Shown: positions 1 to 10,329, numbered from the stretch's first letter. The stretch is DNA of 64,000 nt from Arthrobacter sp. MAHUQ-56 (GCF_019710585.1 NZ_JAIFZQ010000002.1:29464-93463); one strand, 5' to 3'. The notes: a model not told the origin generated them from the sequence alone. Made by a program: numbers and translations.

Positions 1-1281
1 CTCCCACCGCTCCACGGGACCAGGCAGGCCGGATTCACGCACCCCCTTCACCATGCGGTCGGCCGCCACCCAGGCCATGACTTTCGAATGGGTGAAGTGC
101 CTGCGCGGGCCCCGCATTTCCCAGAGCCCGTTGTCCGGCTGGTCCCAGATGGTTTCGAGGTGTTCCATCAGGGCCACCTGCACGTCCCAGGCCTCGTCGG
201 TGTGTTTGAGCAGCGAGTTGCGCGTCAGGGCGAGGCAGTCGAGCACCTCGCCCCAGACATCCAGCTGGAACTGTTCCGCCGCCGCGTTCCCGATGCGCAC
301 GGGGGTCGAATTCTCGTAGCCTTTCAGCCAGCTCAGCTCCATCTCGGGCAGCCGCCGCTCACCGTGGATCCCGTACATGATCTGCAGGTCGGCAGGGTCA
401 CCGGCCACGGCCCGCAGCAGCCAGTCCCGCCAGGCGGCAGCCTCCGCCGTGTAGCCTGCCGCCAGCAGGGCCTGCAGCGTCATGGTGGCATCCCGCAGCC
501 AGCAGTAGCGGTAGTCCCAGTTGCGCTGTCCTCCGGGCTGCTCCGGCAAAGAGGTGGTGACGGCTGCGACGATTCCGCCGGTGGGGCCGTAGGTCAGCGC
601 CTTCAGCGTGACAAGGGAACGCAGCACCGCTTCCTGGTACTGCCCCTGGAACGTGCATTGGGAAGCCCACCCGCGCCAGAACGCAAACGTGCTCTCCAGG
701 ACCTTTTCGGCCTCCACGGTGACAGGACGCCCCACGTGGCTGGGCGCCCAGGTGAGGACGAACGGCACCTTCTCCCCTGCCTTGACGGTGAAGTCGCTGA
801 ACGTGTGCATGTTCTCGCCGTGCAGGGGCGCAGGGGTAACGAAGTAGACCGCGTCCGGTCCGGCGATCGCGTGCAGGCCATACTTGTCCCGGCGGACCCA
901 GGGGACGATGTGCCCGTAATCGAACCGCAGGGTCAGCTCGCCGTGCATCCTGACGGTGCCACTGATCCCCTCCACGATCCGGACGATGTCGGCTACGGAG
1001 TCACGCGGCGGCATGAAGTCGGTGACCCGGACCGTCCCCTCGGGCGTTTCCCATTCCGTGTCAAGGATCAGGCTGCCGTCACGGTAGCCGCGCCGGGTGC
1101 AGGTGCCGCCGCCTTCGGGCGCAAGCAGCCAGCGGCCCGCATCTGGAGTGTCCAGCAGCGCATTGAAGCAGGCCGGCGAATCGAACCGTGGCAGGCAGAG
1201 CCAGTCGATCGAGCCTTCCTTGCTGACCAGGGCTCCGGTTTGAAGGTCGCCCACCACCGCGTAGTCCTCAATTCGCGCCAT
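1..1281 (-). CDS. GH15-family glucoamylase/trehalase (C-terminus beyond window)
   Basis: The reading frame stays open from an ATG at 1281 to the left edge, giving the first 427 residues of a cytoplasmic glycoside hydrolase family 15 enzyme. The N-terminus (MARIEDYAVVGDLQTGALV, then GSIDWLCLPRFDSP) is the usual start of actinobacterial GH15 proteins annotated as glucan 1,4-alpha-glucosidase or trehalase. An N-terminal beta-sandwich is followed by the (alpha/alpha)6 barrel, marked by NWDYRYCWLRDA. Family members are about 600 residues, so roughly a third is missing. There is no signal peptide. It is divergent from the DUF72 gene with only 63 bp between them. Trehalase versus maltooligosaccharide specificity cannot be told from this fragment. 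Confidence 0.88.
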   Translation of the reverse strand, partial: MARIEDYAVVGDLQTGALVSKEGSIDWLCLPRFDSPACFNALLDTPDAGRWLLAPEGGGTCTRRGYRDGSLILDTEWETPEGTVRVTDFMPPRDSVADIVRIVEGISGTVRMHGELTLRFDYGHIVPWVRRDKYGLHAIAGPDAVYFVTPAPLHGENMHTFSDFTVKAGEKVPFVLTWAPSHVGRPVTVEAEKVLESTFAFWRGWASQCTFQGQYQEAVLRSLVTLKALTYGPTGGIVAAVTTSLPEQPGGQRNWDYRYCWLRDATMTLQALLAAGYTAEAAAWRDWLLRAVAGDPADLQIMYGIHGERRLPEMELSWLKGYENSTPVRIGNAAAEQFQLDVWGEVLDCLALTRNSLLKHTDEAWDVQVALMEHLETIWDQPDNGLWEMRGPRRHFTHSKVMAWVAADRMVKGVRESGLPGPVERWE

Positions 1282-1331
1282 GTCATTACCCTGCCACACA
1301 CAGGTGCCGCGGGAGGGGGAAATTGCGGGTG

Positions 1332-1337
1332 TAGCCT
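1332..1337 (+). promoter_or_regulatory. -10 box of a leaderless promoter
   Basis: TAGCCT lies 7 bases before the ATG at 1345. No Shine-Dalgarno sequence is present, so the mRNA probably begins at or next to the start codon. Confidence 0.5.
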
Positions 1338-1344
1338 GAGGCAA

Positions 1345-2076
1345 ATGGCAATCCACATCGGCACCTCCGGCTGGAGCTACGACCATTGGGAAAACGTCCT
1401 GTACCCGCCGGGGCTGCCCGTCCGGGACAGGCTGCAGTGCTATGTCTCCCGGTTCGACACCGTGGAACTGAATGCCAGCTTCTACCGGTGGCCGCGCGAC
1501 ACAACCTTCGCCGGCTGGAACAGGCGCCTGCCGCCCGGGTTCAGCATGTCCGTCAAGGCTCCGCGGGGGCTGACCCACGCCCGGAAGCTGTACTCCCCGG
1601 AGGTGTGGGTGGAGCGCATTGCCCGGTGCTGGCATGAGCTCGGCGACAAAAGGGCCGTGCTGCTGGTCCAGTTGCCGCCGCAGTTGGCCCGGGATGACGC
1701 GAGGCTGGACTACTTCCTGGCGGCGGTTCCGTCCTGGATCAGGGTGGCCGTGGAATTCCGGCACCCCACGTGGGAAAGCCCCGAGGTGTTTGCGCTGCTG
1801 GAACGCCACCAGGCCGCCTACTGCATCATGAGCGGCGCCAACCTTCCCTGCACGCTGCGCACAACAGCCCCTTTCGCCTATGTCCGGCTGCACGGGCCGG
1901 ACCAGCAGCACCTGTACGGCGGGTCGTATTCGGACGCGGACCTGCACTGGTGGGCGGACCGGATCAGGGAGTGGGCGGGCGCGGGCCTTGACGTCTACGC
2001 GTACTTCAACAACGACGGCGGCGGCAACGCCGTGCGCAACGCGGAGACTTTGAAGCGCCTCCTTGGAGACGGCTGA
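1345..2076 (+). CDS. DUF72 family protein
   Basis: A 243-residue protein of the DUF72 (YecE-like) TIM-barrel family. It opens with IHIGTSGWSYDHW and shows the family landmarks LNASFYRWP, FRHPTWE and the C-terminal YAYFNNDGGGNAVRNA. The function of DUF72 proteins is not established. The frame stays open far upstream (to base 88), but that part only reads the opposite strand of the GH15 gene. I place the start at 1345 because the family motif begins there and a TAGCCT -10 box ends 7 bases earlier. Its TGA touches a possible ATG of the next gene, so the two may be co-transcribed. Confidence 0.88.
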   Translation: MAIHIGTSGWSYDHWENVLYPPGLPVRDRLQCYVSRFDTVELNASFYRWPRDTTFAGWNRRLPPGFSMSVKAPRGLTHARKLYSPEVWVERIARCWHELGDKRAVLLVQLPPQLARDDARLDYFLAAVPSWIRVAVEFRHPTWESPEVFALLERHQAAYCIMSGANLPCTLRTTAPFAYVRLHGPDQQHLYGGSYSDADLHWWADRIREWAGAGLDVYAYFNNDGGGNAVRNAETLKRLLGDG

Positions 2077-2132
2077 TGCCACGGAACACCGCCTGCAGCG
2101 GGCTCCGCCGCACCCTGTGGCAGAGTGGTGCC

Positions 2133-3176
2133 ATGGATAATGCGCTCTCGGGAAACCAGGTCTTCCGGCTGGCCCACAGGCTCTCCGACGCCGTCAACGA
2201 CGTGCGGATCCAGCTGGCCCAACGCTGGAACTTCGTTCCCCAGACCATCGCCTACCAGGGCTACGGCTCCACCACCCGGGTGCGGGTGCTGGGACGGGTA
2301 CTGCTGACGCGGAAGCCTGCGCCGGGCAGCAAGGCCGAACACGAAGCAAGGAACGGCAACCAGAACATCCGCGGCTGGCGGGCCTTTACCAGCGTGCCGC
2401 TGCAGTACAGCGACGTCGAAATCACCATCGACGGCACCGTCACCCACGTCACGGCGGACCGCGGCGGCCTGATCGACACGGAAGTGGATGTCCAGCTGTC
2501 GCCCGGCTGGCACACAGCAGTCTTGCGGGCGGAGGGAACGGAGCCCGCCGAGGCCCTGATCCAGGTGATCGCCCCGGACGTGAAGTTCGGGATCGTCTCG
2601 GACATCGATGACACCGTCATGGTGACCGCCCTCCCGCGGCCCTTCCTTGCCCTCTGGAACACCTTCGTGCTCAGCGAGCGGGCGCGGATGGCCACGCCCG
2701 GGATGGCAGTGCTGCTGGACCGGCTGACCATTGAGCACCCCGAAACCCCGGTCATCTACCTGTCCACCGGGCCCTGGAACGCCGCACCCACCCTGGCGCG
2801 GTTCCTCAACCGCAACATGTACCCCAAGGGCGCGCTGCTGCTGACGGACTGGGGGCTGACCCAGGACCGCTGGTTCCGCAGCGGCCAGGAACACAAGCAC
2901 CGCAACCTGGAGCGGCTCTCGCAGGAGTTCCCGGACATGCGGTGGCTCCTGATTGGCGACAACGGCCAGCACGATGAAGCGATCTACTCAGCCTTTGCCG
3001 CGCAGAACCCGGACAAGGTGGCGGCCATCGCCATCCGGCAGCTGTCCATCAGTGAGTCGGTGTTCGCCGGCGGCCACTCCGAGGACGGCGACCACACCAC
3101 GTCCCGGGTGCCGTGGATCTACTCGCCGGACGGCGCCGGCATCGCCAAACAGCTGGCGATGCTCGACCTGCTCTGA
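2133..3176 (+). CDS. DUF2183 (App1-type) phosphatase
   Basis: A 347-residue protein whose second half carries the DUF2183 domain of yeast App1 phosphatidate phosphatase. The HAD-like motif SDIDDTV holds the predicted nucleophile Asp and acid/base Asp, followed by YLSTGPWN and LLIGDNGQHD, motifs that complete a magnesium-dependent phosphatase site. Proteins of this type are thought to act on phospholipids; the substrate here is unknown. Two starts are possible. ATG 2076 overlaps the preceding stop and has GGAG about 8 bases upstream, adding 19 residues of poor composition. ATG 2133, where family similarity starts, has CAGAGT 6 bases upstream. I chose 2133. Confidence 0.82.
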   Translation: MDNALSGNQVFRLAHRLSDAVNDVRIQLAQRWNFVPQTIAYQGYGSTTRVRVLGRVLLTRKPAPGSKAEHEARNGNQNIRGWRAFTSVPLQYSDVEITIDGTVTHVTADRGGLIDTEVDVQLSPGWHTAVLRAEGTEPAEALIQVIAPDVKFGIVSDIDDTVMVTALPRPFLALWNTFVLSERARMATPGMAVLLDRLTIEHPETPVIYLSTGPWNAAPTLARFLNRNMYPKGALLLTDWGLTQDRWFRSGQEHKHRNLERLSQEFPDMRWLLIGDNGQHDEAIYSAFAAQNPDKVAAIAIRQLSISESVFAGGHSEDGDHTTSRVPWIYSPDGAGIAKQLAMLDLL

Positions 3177-3214
3177 CCCTGGCCCACAACGGCCCGCCCT
3201 GCACCACGCCTGAC

Positions 3215-4759
3215 CTAGGCGCTGGCACCCAGGGCAGCGCCGTCGTCGGGCGCTTCACTTGCAAGGACCTCCGGAACCGCCGCCTGTGCAATCGCGGCGT
3301 CCGCCGCTGCCGCGAGGTTCCGTTCCTCAATGAGCTCCTGGAACCAGAAATAGGAGGCCTTGGGCGTCCGCTCCAGCGTCTCGAAGTCAACGTGCAGGAG
3401 GCCGAACGGCTGGTTGTAGCCGGCGGACCACTCGAAGTTGTCCAGGAACGACCACACATAGTATCCCCGCAGGTCCACGGACGCGGCCTCACCGCCCGGA
3501 GCCGTGGCGCGCAGGGCGGTTTCGAGGTGGTCTGAGATGTACTTAAGCCGGCGCTCGTCCGGGATGAACCTGGTGTTGGTGGACTTGTCCCGCACAATGA
3601 TGTCCTCGAAGCTCGCTCCGCCTTCGGTGATGATCACGGGCGGAAGGTTGGGGTAGCGTTCGGCCATCTCCTTGAGCGCGACCGCCATGTACTCCGGCTT
3701 GACGGGCCAGCCGTAGGCGGTGATGTCCGCCTCCGGCCAGGTCTCCACATGGAACGGGGTTGCACCGCTGCCCGTGGCGGTGAGGTCGCTGCCCATGGCC
3801 TCCGCCATGCTCGACGGCACCGCGCCGCCGCCCGGTCCCGCCGCCACCTTGGTGGGCATGTAGTAGTTGAGCCCGTAGAAGTCCAGCGGCTGGGAGATGA
3901 TTTCCATGTCCTCCTCAGGGTGCTCGAAGGAGCTGAAGAACTTGGCGGCACGGATGAGGTCCGGGTACTTGCCCGTGAGGACCGGGTCCGCGTAGAGCCG
4001 GTTCTGTCCCAGGTCCATCAGCCCGGCACTGATCTTGTCCAGGGGATTGATCGAATTCGGCACCATGGGCGAGTAGACGTTCGTCATGCCAATCTCGCCG
4101 GGCACGCGCGCCGCGCGGAGGGCCTGCACGGCGAGTCCGTGGCCCAGCAACTGGTGGTGGACCGTGGGAAAAGCCCCCAGGGCCAACTCCTTGCCCGGTG
4201 AGTGCAGCCCGAATGAGTAACCGTTGGCGCTCACGGTGGCCGGCTCGTTGATGGTCACCCAGCGGGCCACCCTGTCCCCGAACGCCTCCGCCGCCAAGGC
4301 GGCGTACTCCCCCAGGCGGTAGGCGGTGTCCCGGTTCATCCAGCCGCCGGCTTCATCCAGTTCCAGGGGCGTGTCCCAGTGGTAGATCGTGGCCATGGGC
4401 GAGATGCCGTTGTCCAGGAGCTCGTCCAGGAGCCGGTCATAGAAGGCCAGGCCGGCCCGGTTGGCCGGACCGGTTCCGCCCGGCTGGATGCGCGGCCAGG
4501 AGAAGGAGAACCTGTAGGAGTCCACGCCCAACTGCTTCAGGAGTGCGACATCCTGCGGCATGCGGTGGTAGTGGTCCGTGGCCACTACCGGGCTGTGCCC
4601 GTCCACGATGGCCCCGGGCCTGGCGGCGAAGACGTCCCAGCCCGCCGGCCCGCGGCCATCCTCGTCCAGTGCGCCCTCGATCTGGAATGCTGCGGTGGCG
4701 ACGCCAAGCGTGAACCCCTGGGGGATGAGTGCTGCGAGGTCCTTGGCGGAGATGTGCAT
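3215..4759 (-). CDS. GH1 beta-glucosidase
   Basis: A 514-residue family 1 glycoside hydrolase, cytoplasmic (no signal peptide), expected to release glucose or galactose from beta-linked di- and oligosaccharides by a retaining mechanism. The TIM barrel begins at FTLGVATAAFQIEGA. TINEPA carries the acid/base Glu172 and IITEGGAS carries the nucleophile Glu379. The nucleophile motif normally reads TENG, so a Gly has replaced the usual Asn. The C-terminus (WSFLDNFEWSAGYNQPFGL) is typical, followed by an Ala-rich tail of about 40 residues. No sugar transporter or LacI regulator lies next to it. It is convergent with the DUF2183 gene. Confidence 0.93.
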   Translation of the reverse strand: MHISAKDLAALIPQGFTLGVATAAFQIEGALDEDGRGPAGWDVFAARPGAIVDGHSPVVATDHYHRMPQDVALLKQLGVDSYRFSFSWPRIQPGGTGPANRAGLAFYDRLLDELLDNGISPMATIYHWDTPLELDEAGGWMNRDTAYRLGEYAALAAEAFGDRVARWVTINEPATVSANGYSFGLHSPGKELALGAFPTVHHQLLGHGLAVQALRAARVPGEIGMTNVYSPMVPNSINPLDKISAGLMDLGQNRLYADPVLTGKYPDLIRAAKFFSSFEHPEEDMEIISQPLDFYGLNYYMPTKVAAGPGGGAVPSSMAEAMGSDLTATGSGATPFHVETWPEADITAYGWPVKPEYMAVALKEMAERYPNLPPVIITEGGASFEDIIVRDKSTNTRFIPDERRLKYISDHLETALRATAPGGEAASVDLRGYYVWSFLDNFEWSAGYNQPFGLLHVDFETLERTPKASYFWFQELIEERNLAAAADAAIAQAAVPEVLASEAPDDGAALGASA

Positions 4760-4840
4760 GGAGGTTCAGCCTTTGTGACGGTAATTGGAGTACGTCCCAC
4801 AATGGCACAGCGGAGGGCAGCTTACGAGGAGAATCTCCGC

Positions 4841-4857
4841 GGCGCCCCTCCGGCGCC
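4841..4857 (-). terminator. GC hairpin at the end of the hsp20 operon
   Basis: GGCGCC and GGCGCC are separated by 5 bases, overlapping the stop codon of the gene that ends at 4857. No T-run follows, as is common in high-GC actinobacteria. Confidence 0.45.
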
Positions 4858-5234
4858 TACTGGGAGCCGAACAGGAACTCCTTCGCATGTGCCACGGCCT
4901 TGCGGAAGGCGTCGTTGCGCAGGGTCACCAGGTGCTCAGTGTCGCCGTCGGACGGTTCAAGGTAGCCGGTGTACCCAGGCCGCAGCATCCAAATGTCACC
5001 CGCGGGCGGAAGGTAGAACACCCCGAAGGAGCGCTGCTGCGTGTCCTCCGCCGTCCAGACCGGCACCACGGCCAGTGCGGCGCCTGTTGCCGGGTTGATC
5101 CATTGGGCACGCGGCAGCGGCTCTTCATGTGCCTCGGGGTCCAGGAAGGGGGCGGTGCCCTTGCCCCAGCGCTGTTCAAAGCGCTCATGGAAGGCCGGGA
5201 TCAGGGGCGAGTCGTAGCGGCGCCAGTCGCTCAT
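4857..5234 (-). CDS. Hypothetical protein in hsp20 operon
   Basis: A 125-residue soluble protein that I do not recognise. It is rich in aromatic residues and Pro, with stretches such as WINPATGAALAVVPVWT and YLPPAGDIWMLRPGYTG, and has no signal peptide, membrane segment or known catalytic motif. It follows the J-domain gene by 23 bp on the same strand and is last in the hsp20-dnaJ-like unit, which suggests a stress-related role. A GC hairpin overlaps its stop codon. Function unknown. Confidence 0.7.
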   Translation of the reverse strand: MSDWRRYDSPLIPAFHERFEQRWGKGTAPFLDPEAHEEPLPRAQWINPATGAALAVVPVWTAEDTQQRSFGVFYLPPAGDIWMLRPGYTGYLEPSDGDTEHLVTLRNDAFRKAVAHAKEFLFGSQ

Positions 5235-5257
5235 GCGGTTGTCCTCCTCGGGGTGTG

Positions 5258-5611
5258 TCAGGCCCAGGGGCCGCTTTCCCAGCGGACCGGCGTCACGCGG
5301 ATCGCTGGTCCGGACGGTTCGCTGCGGCCGGGTCCGTGCCGGACGGGAATGATGATGGGTGCCGATGAATTCAGTTTCCTGTCGTAGGCGGCGCGGCGCT
5401 CCGGGTCACGCAGCACGCTGAACGCCTGCATGATCCTGAGGAGTTCGGCCTCCTGCGCGGGTTCCTGGCCGGTTCCGTTTGCCTGGCCCAGGCTGCTGTC
5501 CATGTCCGGATGATGGCTTCTCATGAGGGCCCGGTAGGCGCGCGCGATCTCCTGCTGCGTGGCATCGGCACCCACGCCCAGAATGCTGTAGTAGTCTCCC
5601 TTGTCGCTCAT
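5258..5611 (-). CDS. J-domain co-chaperone (DnaJ-like, short)
   Basis: A 117-residue protein consisting of one N-terminal J domain: YYSILGVGADATQQEIARAY, then the HPD tripeptide (SHHPDMD) and FSVLRDPERRAAYD. The HPD loop stimulates the ATPase of Hsp70/DnaK. The Gly/Phe region, zinc finger and C-terminal substrate domains of true DnaJ are absent. In their place is a short Pro/Arg tail, so it is a type III-like J protein that may bring a specific client to DnaK. It sits 73 bp behind hsp20, with a hairpin in the gap. Confidence 0.88.
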   Translation of the reverse strand: MSDKGDYYSILGVGADATQQEIARAYRALMRSHHPDMDSSLGQANGTGQEPAQEAELLRIMQAFSVLRDPERRAAYDRKLNSSAPIIIPVRHGPGRSEPSGPAIRVTPVRWESGPWA

Positions 5612-5628
5612 CCCGGCCCTCCCGTGGT

Positions 5629-5660
5629 GCCGGGCGGAGCGGCTTGCTGCCCCGCCCGGC
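5629..5660 (-). promoter_or_regulatory. Intercistronic hairpin between hsp20 and the J-protein gene
   Basis: GCCGGGCGG pairs with CCGCCCGGC across a 14-base loop. It lies inside the presumed operon and could act as a partial terminator or mRNA stabiliser, lowering J-protein output relative to Hsp20. Confidence 0.4.
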
Positions 5661-5684
5661 GCAGGCTTCCTGCAGCCGCCCCGG

Positions 5685-6113
5685 CTAGGTTCCGATTTCC
5701 TGCCGCTGGCCCTGCTGCGTCTGGATCTCGATCTTGCGCGGCTTGGCCTGCTCGGCGACGGGAATCCGCAAGGTCAAGACCCCCTGGTCGTAGCTTGCCT
5801 TGATCTTCTCCGTGTCCAGGGTGTCGCCGAGGATCAGCTGCCGGCTGAAGACGCCGCGCGGACGCTCCGCGGCCACCAGCTCCACATTGGGCTGGGTTGG
5901 ATCCTGGCGTTCGGCACGCACGGTGAGGACATTGCGTTCAACGTTCAGGTCCAGGGAATCCATCTTCACTCCGGGGAGGTCGAACGCCACGACGAATTCG
6001 CCGTCCTCCTGCCACGCGTCCATGGGCATGGCGGCCGGGCGGGCCGCAGTCCCGAAGACCTGCTGCGTGAGCCGGTCCAGCTCACGGAACGGGTCCGTAC
6101 GCATCAACATCAT
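5685..6113 (-). CDS. Hsp20 small heat-shock protein
   Basis: A 142-residue alpha-crystallin-type chaperone that holds unfolding proteins in an ATP-independent way. It starts [21 protein letters not shown], like mycobacterial Hsp18/16.7. The crystallin domain spans about residues 32-130 ([20 protein letters not shown] ... [14 protein letters not shown] ... [14 protein letters not shown]). A good ribosome site (AAGGAGTAGGAA) precedes the ATG. It is first in a three-gene unit and divergent from a MerR-type regulator. A perfect inverted repeat in the shared intergenic region is the likely heat-shock operator. Confidence 0.95.
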   Translation of the reverse strand: MMLMRTDPFRELDRLTQQVFGTAARPAAMPMDAWQEDGEFVVAFDLPGVKMDSLDLNVERNVLTVRAERQDPTQPNVELVAAERPRGVFSRQLILGDTLDTEKIKASYDQGVLTLRIPVAEQAKPRKIEIQTQQGQRQEIGT

Positions 6114-6165
6114 TTCCTACTCCTTAAACTTCCAGGTGCCGGATCTGCTCCTACCCACCAGCCAG

Positions 6166-6189
6166 AATCTATGGTGGTGGATATAGATT
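6166..6189. promoter_or_regulatory. Operator AATCTAT-N10-ATAGATT between hsp20 and merR
   Basis: A perfect 7-bp inverted repeat (arms 6166-6172 and 6183-6189) lies midway between the divergent hsp20 and MerR genes. It is far more AT-rich than its surroundings. It differs from the HspR/HAIR consensus CTTGAGT-N7-ACTCAAG. Most likely it is bound by the MerR product and controls both directions. Confidence 0.6.
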
Positions 6190-6252
6190 TTTTATAGCAC
6201 CCGTGGGAAACTGAAGCAAGAGACAGCAGGCACGAATTTCGGAGGAGACGAT

Positions 6253-6570
6253 ATGGCCGAATCTGCCGCCGGCCGGGGGCCCAGGCCTCCCGGCTCACGC
6301 GCCCTGTATGCCATCTCAGTAGCGGCCGAACTCACGGGAACCGGACAGCAGAACATCCGGCTGTACGAGACCAAGGGGCTGCTGACGCCCTCGCGCACCG
6401 CGGGGGGCACGCGGCAGTACAGCGACGATGACATTGCCGTGCTGCTGCGGATCGGGGAACTCCTGGAGCAGGGACTCAACCTTGCCGGCGTCGCCAAAGT
6501 ATTGGAACTGGAGGCTGCGAACCTGAAGCTGCACCGCGCCCTCAAACGCGCACGGTCACAGCCTGAGTAG
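6253..6570 (+). CDS. MerR-family regulator (HspR-like)
   Basis: A 105-residue MerR-type DNA-binding protein. The winged helix spans residues 18-85: YAISVAAELTGTGQQNIRLYE, GLLTPSRTAGGTRQY and the helix LLRIGELLEQGLNLAGVAKVLELE. The order AAELTG...IRLYE...GGTRQYS matches HspR, the repressor of heat-shock operons in actinobacteria. A strong ribosome site (GGAGGAGACG) precedes the ATG. It has no Cys for metal sensing and only a short C-terminal tail. It is divergent from hsp20 across the AATCTAT/ATAGATT repeat and probably represses that operon and itself. It is likely not the main HspR, which normally sits in the dnaK operon. Confidence 0.85.
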   Translation: MAESAAGRGPRPPGSRALYAISVAAELTGTGQQNIRLYETKGLLTPSRTAGGTRQYSDDDIAVLLRIGELLEQGLNLAGVAKVLELEAANLKLHRALKRARSQPE

Positions 6571-6590
6571 CCCCGCGGACAGGGACCAGC

Positions 6591-7433
6591 TCAGTCCCGC
6601 GGAGACTCCGCTTTGGACAGCTCTCCCGTGATCGCTTCCCCCGGGATCCTGGCCGTGCGCCAGGTGTCGAGGGCAATCACGCCACCGAGGATGAGCAGCG
6701 ACAGGGAGAAGGAAGCCAGCGCATCGCTGAGCCAGTGGTAGCCCAGGTAAAGGCGGCTCACGGCAGCCAGCACGATGCCGACTCCGGCGCCGATGAAGCC
6801 CAGTACTGCGGCGCGGTTGTTCCTGCGCCGCGAGAAGATCAGGAACGTCCCCACCAACAGGAAATCGCAGGCACCCAGGACGTGGCCGGACGGAAATGAA
6901 AAGGTCTGGTCCACGCCGAAGAGCATCTGGTCCACCGGTGGCCGGGAACGCCGGACGATCTGGAGGATGATCTGCGAGATGACCACGCCGCTGAGCATGG
7001 CCGAGGCGAGCAGGATGGGACGCCATGCATGCTTGGCGGCAATGCTCCATGCCACGATGACCACCAGCACAATGATGGGCAGGACCACGGGGCCGAAGAC
7101 CACCGCCAGGAAAATCATGGCGGCCGTGACGGCGTCGGAACGCTCGGCGAGCAGCCAGTCGCGCACGGGGATGTCGGCCGACGAGAGGCCGTCCGCCTGA
7201 ACCACGCTGATCAGCGTGCTGATGAACAGCGCCACCCCCACCACGGCCAGGATGACTGACGCCCGGTACAGCCGGCGCCGGTCGGCCGGATCCACGTAGC
7301 GCTCCTCCACCACGAACTTGTCGTGGAAGGTGCGCCACCAGCCGCTGTTCTTCTCCGGGCTTCCGGAGCCTGCCGATTCATGTGCCAAAGTGCTGCCCGT
7401 CCCTGCGCCGTATTGATTGCCTAGGGTGAACAT
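6591..7433 (-). CDS. PAP2-family membrane phosphatase
   Basis: A 280-residue integral membrane protein with about six hydrophobic segments and the three-part phosphatase signature of type 2 phosphatidic acid phosphatases: RRSRPP, FSFPSGH and SRLYLGYHWLSD. The two His residues of the last two motifs are the expected catalytic pair. Likely substrates are phosphatidate, undecaprenyl pyrophosphate or another lipid phosphate on the outer face of the membrane. The start is uncertain: ATG 7433 gives a 50-residue hydrophilic N-terminus and lacks a clear ribosome site. A TTG about 16 codons later (CAGGGACGGGCAGCAC before it) is an alternative. Confidence 0.9.
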   Translation of the reverse strand: MFTLGNQYGAGTGSTLAHESAGSGSPEKNSGWWRTFHDKFVVEERYVDPADRRRLYRASVILAVVGVALFISTLISVVQADGLSSADIPVRDWLLAERSDAVTAAMIFLAVVFGPVVLPIIVLVVIVAWSIAAKHAWRPILLASAMLSGVVISQIILQIVRRSRPPVDQMLFGVDQTFSFPSGHVLGACDFLLVGTFLIFSRRRNNRAAVLGFIGAGVGIVLAAVSRLYLGYHWLSDALASFSLSLLILGGVIALDTWRTARIPGEAITGELSKAESPRD

Positions 7434-7437
7434 TATC

Positions 7438-7453
7438 CCGGCCAGGAGGCCGG
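7438..7453 (-). terminator. Hairpin after the subtilase gene
   Basis: CCGGCC and GGCCGG are separated by 4 bases, 35 bp past the subtilase stop and just before the PAP2 gene on the same strand. Confidence 0.4.
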
Positions 7454-7488
7454 CCGCTCCACCCCAGCGAAGTCAGCGCTGCAGAACG

Positions 7489-9312
<1,824 letters not shown>

Positions 9313-9374
9313 TTTGGGGTCCTTGTGGTGGCGGGGTTCCGGCAGGGGACAGCCGCCCCCTGTACCAAAAGGAT

Positions 9375-9405
9375 AGGAGCCGGAAGCGCAGCACTCCCGG
9401 CTCCT
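9375..9405 (-). terminator. Terminator hairpin after the epimerase gene
   Basis: AGGAGCCGG pairs perfectly with CCGGCTCCT over a 13-base loop. On the minus strand it is followed by ATCCTTTT. It lies between the epimerase and the subtilase and argues against a subtilase start upstream of it. Confidence 0.55.
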
Positions 9406-9456
9406 TGCAGGATCCTGCGCCAACCCTTGGCGGGTCCTGCGCGGCGGCGTTTTCCC

Positions 9457-10329
9457 TTAGTTTCCTGCCGCGCCGGAACCGGCCGCCACGTGGTTCCGCC
9501 AGCTGTGCTCGGGCTCGAACCCGAGCAGCCGCCGCGCCTTGTCGATGGAGAGCATCGTTTCATGCTCGCCCAGTTCCTTCGTGACCTTGACATCCGGGAA
9601 GACCTCAGCGGCAAGGCTGGCACTGGACCGGCTCATGACGGTGTCCGAGTTGGCCACGATGAACGCCTCGAACCCCGGTGTGGCGTTCTCCAGAGCCCGG
9701 GCCACGGCCTGCGCGCCGTCCCTGCCGTCGATGTACCCCCACAGGTTCCATTTCCGCAGCATGGGGTCGGCGTCGAAGGACGGGAACCGGGCATAGTCCG
9801 CCTCGTCCATGACGTTGGAGAACCGCAGCCCCGTGATGCTCAGTTCCGGGTCCCAGCGGGTCAGTTCCACGGCCATCTGTTCCTCCAGGTGCTTCACCAG
9901 GGAGTAGGTGCTCTCGGGCCTGGCCGGGTATTCCTCATCCACCGGGATGTAGGGCGGGTCGACGTCGAACGGCAGCCCCAGCACCGTCTCGCTGGAGGCG
10001 TACACCACTTTCTTGATGCCGGCGCGCCGGGCCGCCTGGAACACGTTGTAGGTGGACAGCATGTTGTTCTCGAACGTGGCTGCGTCCGGCAGGATGCCGG
10101 GGGCGGGGATGGCGCCCAGGTGCACCACGGCGTCGAACCCGTCATGCCGGTCGTCCACGCCCAGCAGGGCGTCCACCACCTGGCCGTAGTTGCGCAGGTC
10201 CACCAGCAGCAGCTCAGGGCTCCGCGCCCCTGCCCGGTCCAGGGTGAGGACCTGGTGCCCGTCGTCATTGAGCCGGCGCACCACATGGCGTCCGAGTTTT
10301 CCGCTTCCGCCGGTTACGGCAATTCTCAT
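9457..10329 (-). CDS. NAD(P)-dependent epimerase/dehydratase (extended SDR)
   Basis: A 290-residue extended short-chain dehydrogenase. The N-terminal Rossmann motif TGGSGKLGRHV binds NAD(P), and the catalytic set is visible as ASSETV (Ser) and YSLVK (Tyr and Lys). Relatives act on nucleotide sugars (UDP-glucose 4-epimerase type) or uronates. The substrate pocket sequence does not decide between them. A good ribosome site (AGAAGGAATCACTG) precedes the ATG. It follows the adenylate kinase gene by 49 bp on the same strand, so the two may be co-transcribed, and a hairpin terminator follows. Confidence 0.87.
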   Translation of the reverse strand: MRIAVTGGSGKLGRHVVRRLNDDGHQVLTLDRAGARSPELLLVDLRNYGQVVDALLGVDDRHDGFDAVVHLGAIPAPGILPDAATFENNMLSTYNVFQAARRAGIKKVVYASSETVLGLPFDVDPPYIPVDEEYPARPESTYSLVKHLEEQMAVELTRWDPELSITGLRFSNVMDEADYARFPSFDADPMLRKWNLWGYIDGRDGAQAVARALENATPGFEAFIVANSDTVMSRSSASLAAEVFPDVKVTKELGEHETMLSIDKARRLLGFEPEHSWRNHVAAGSGAAGN

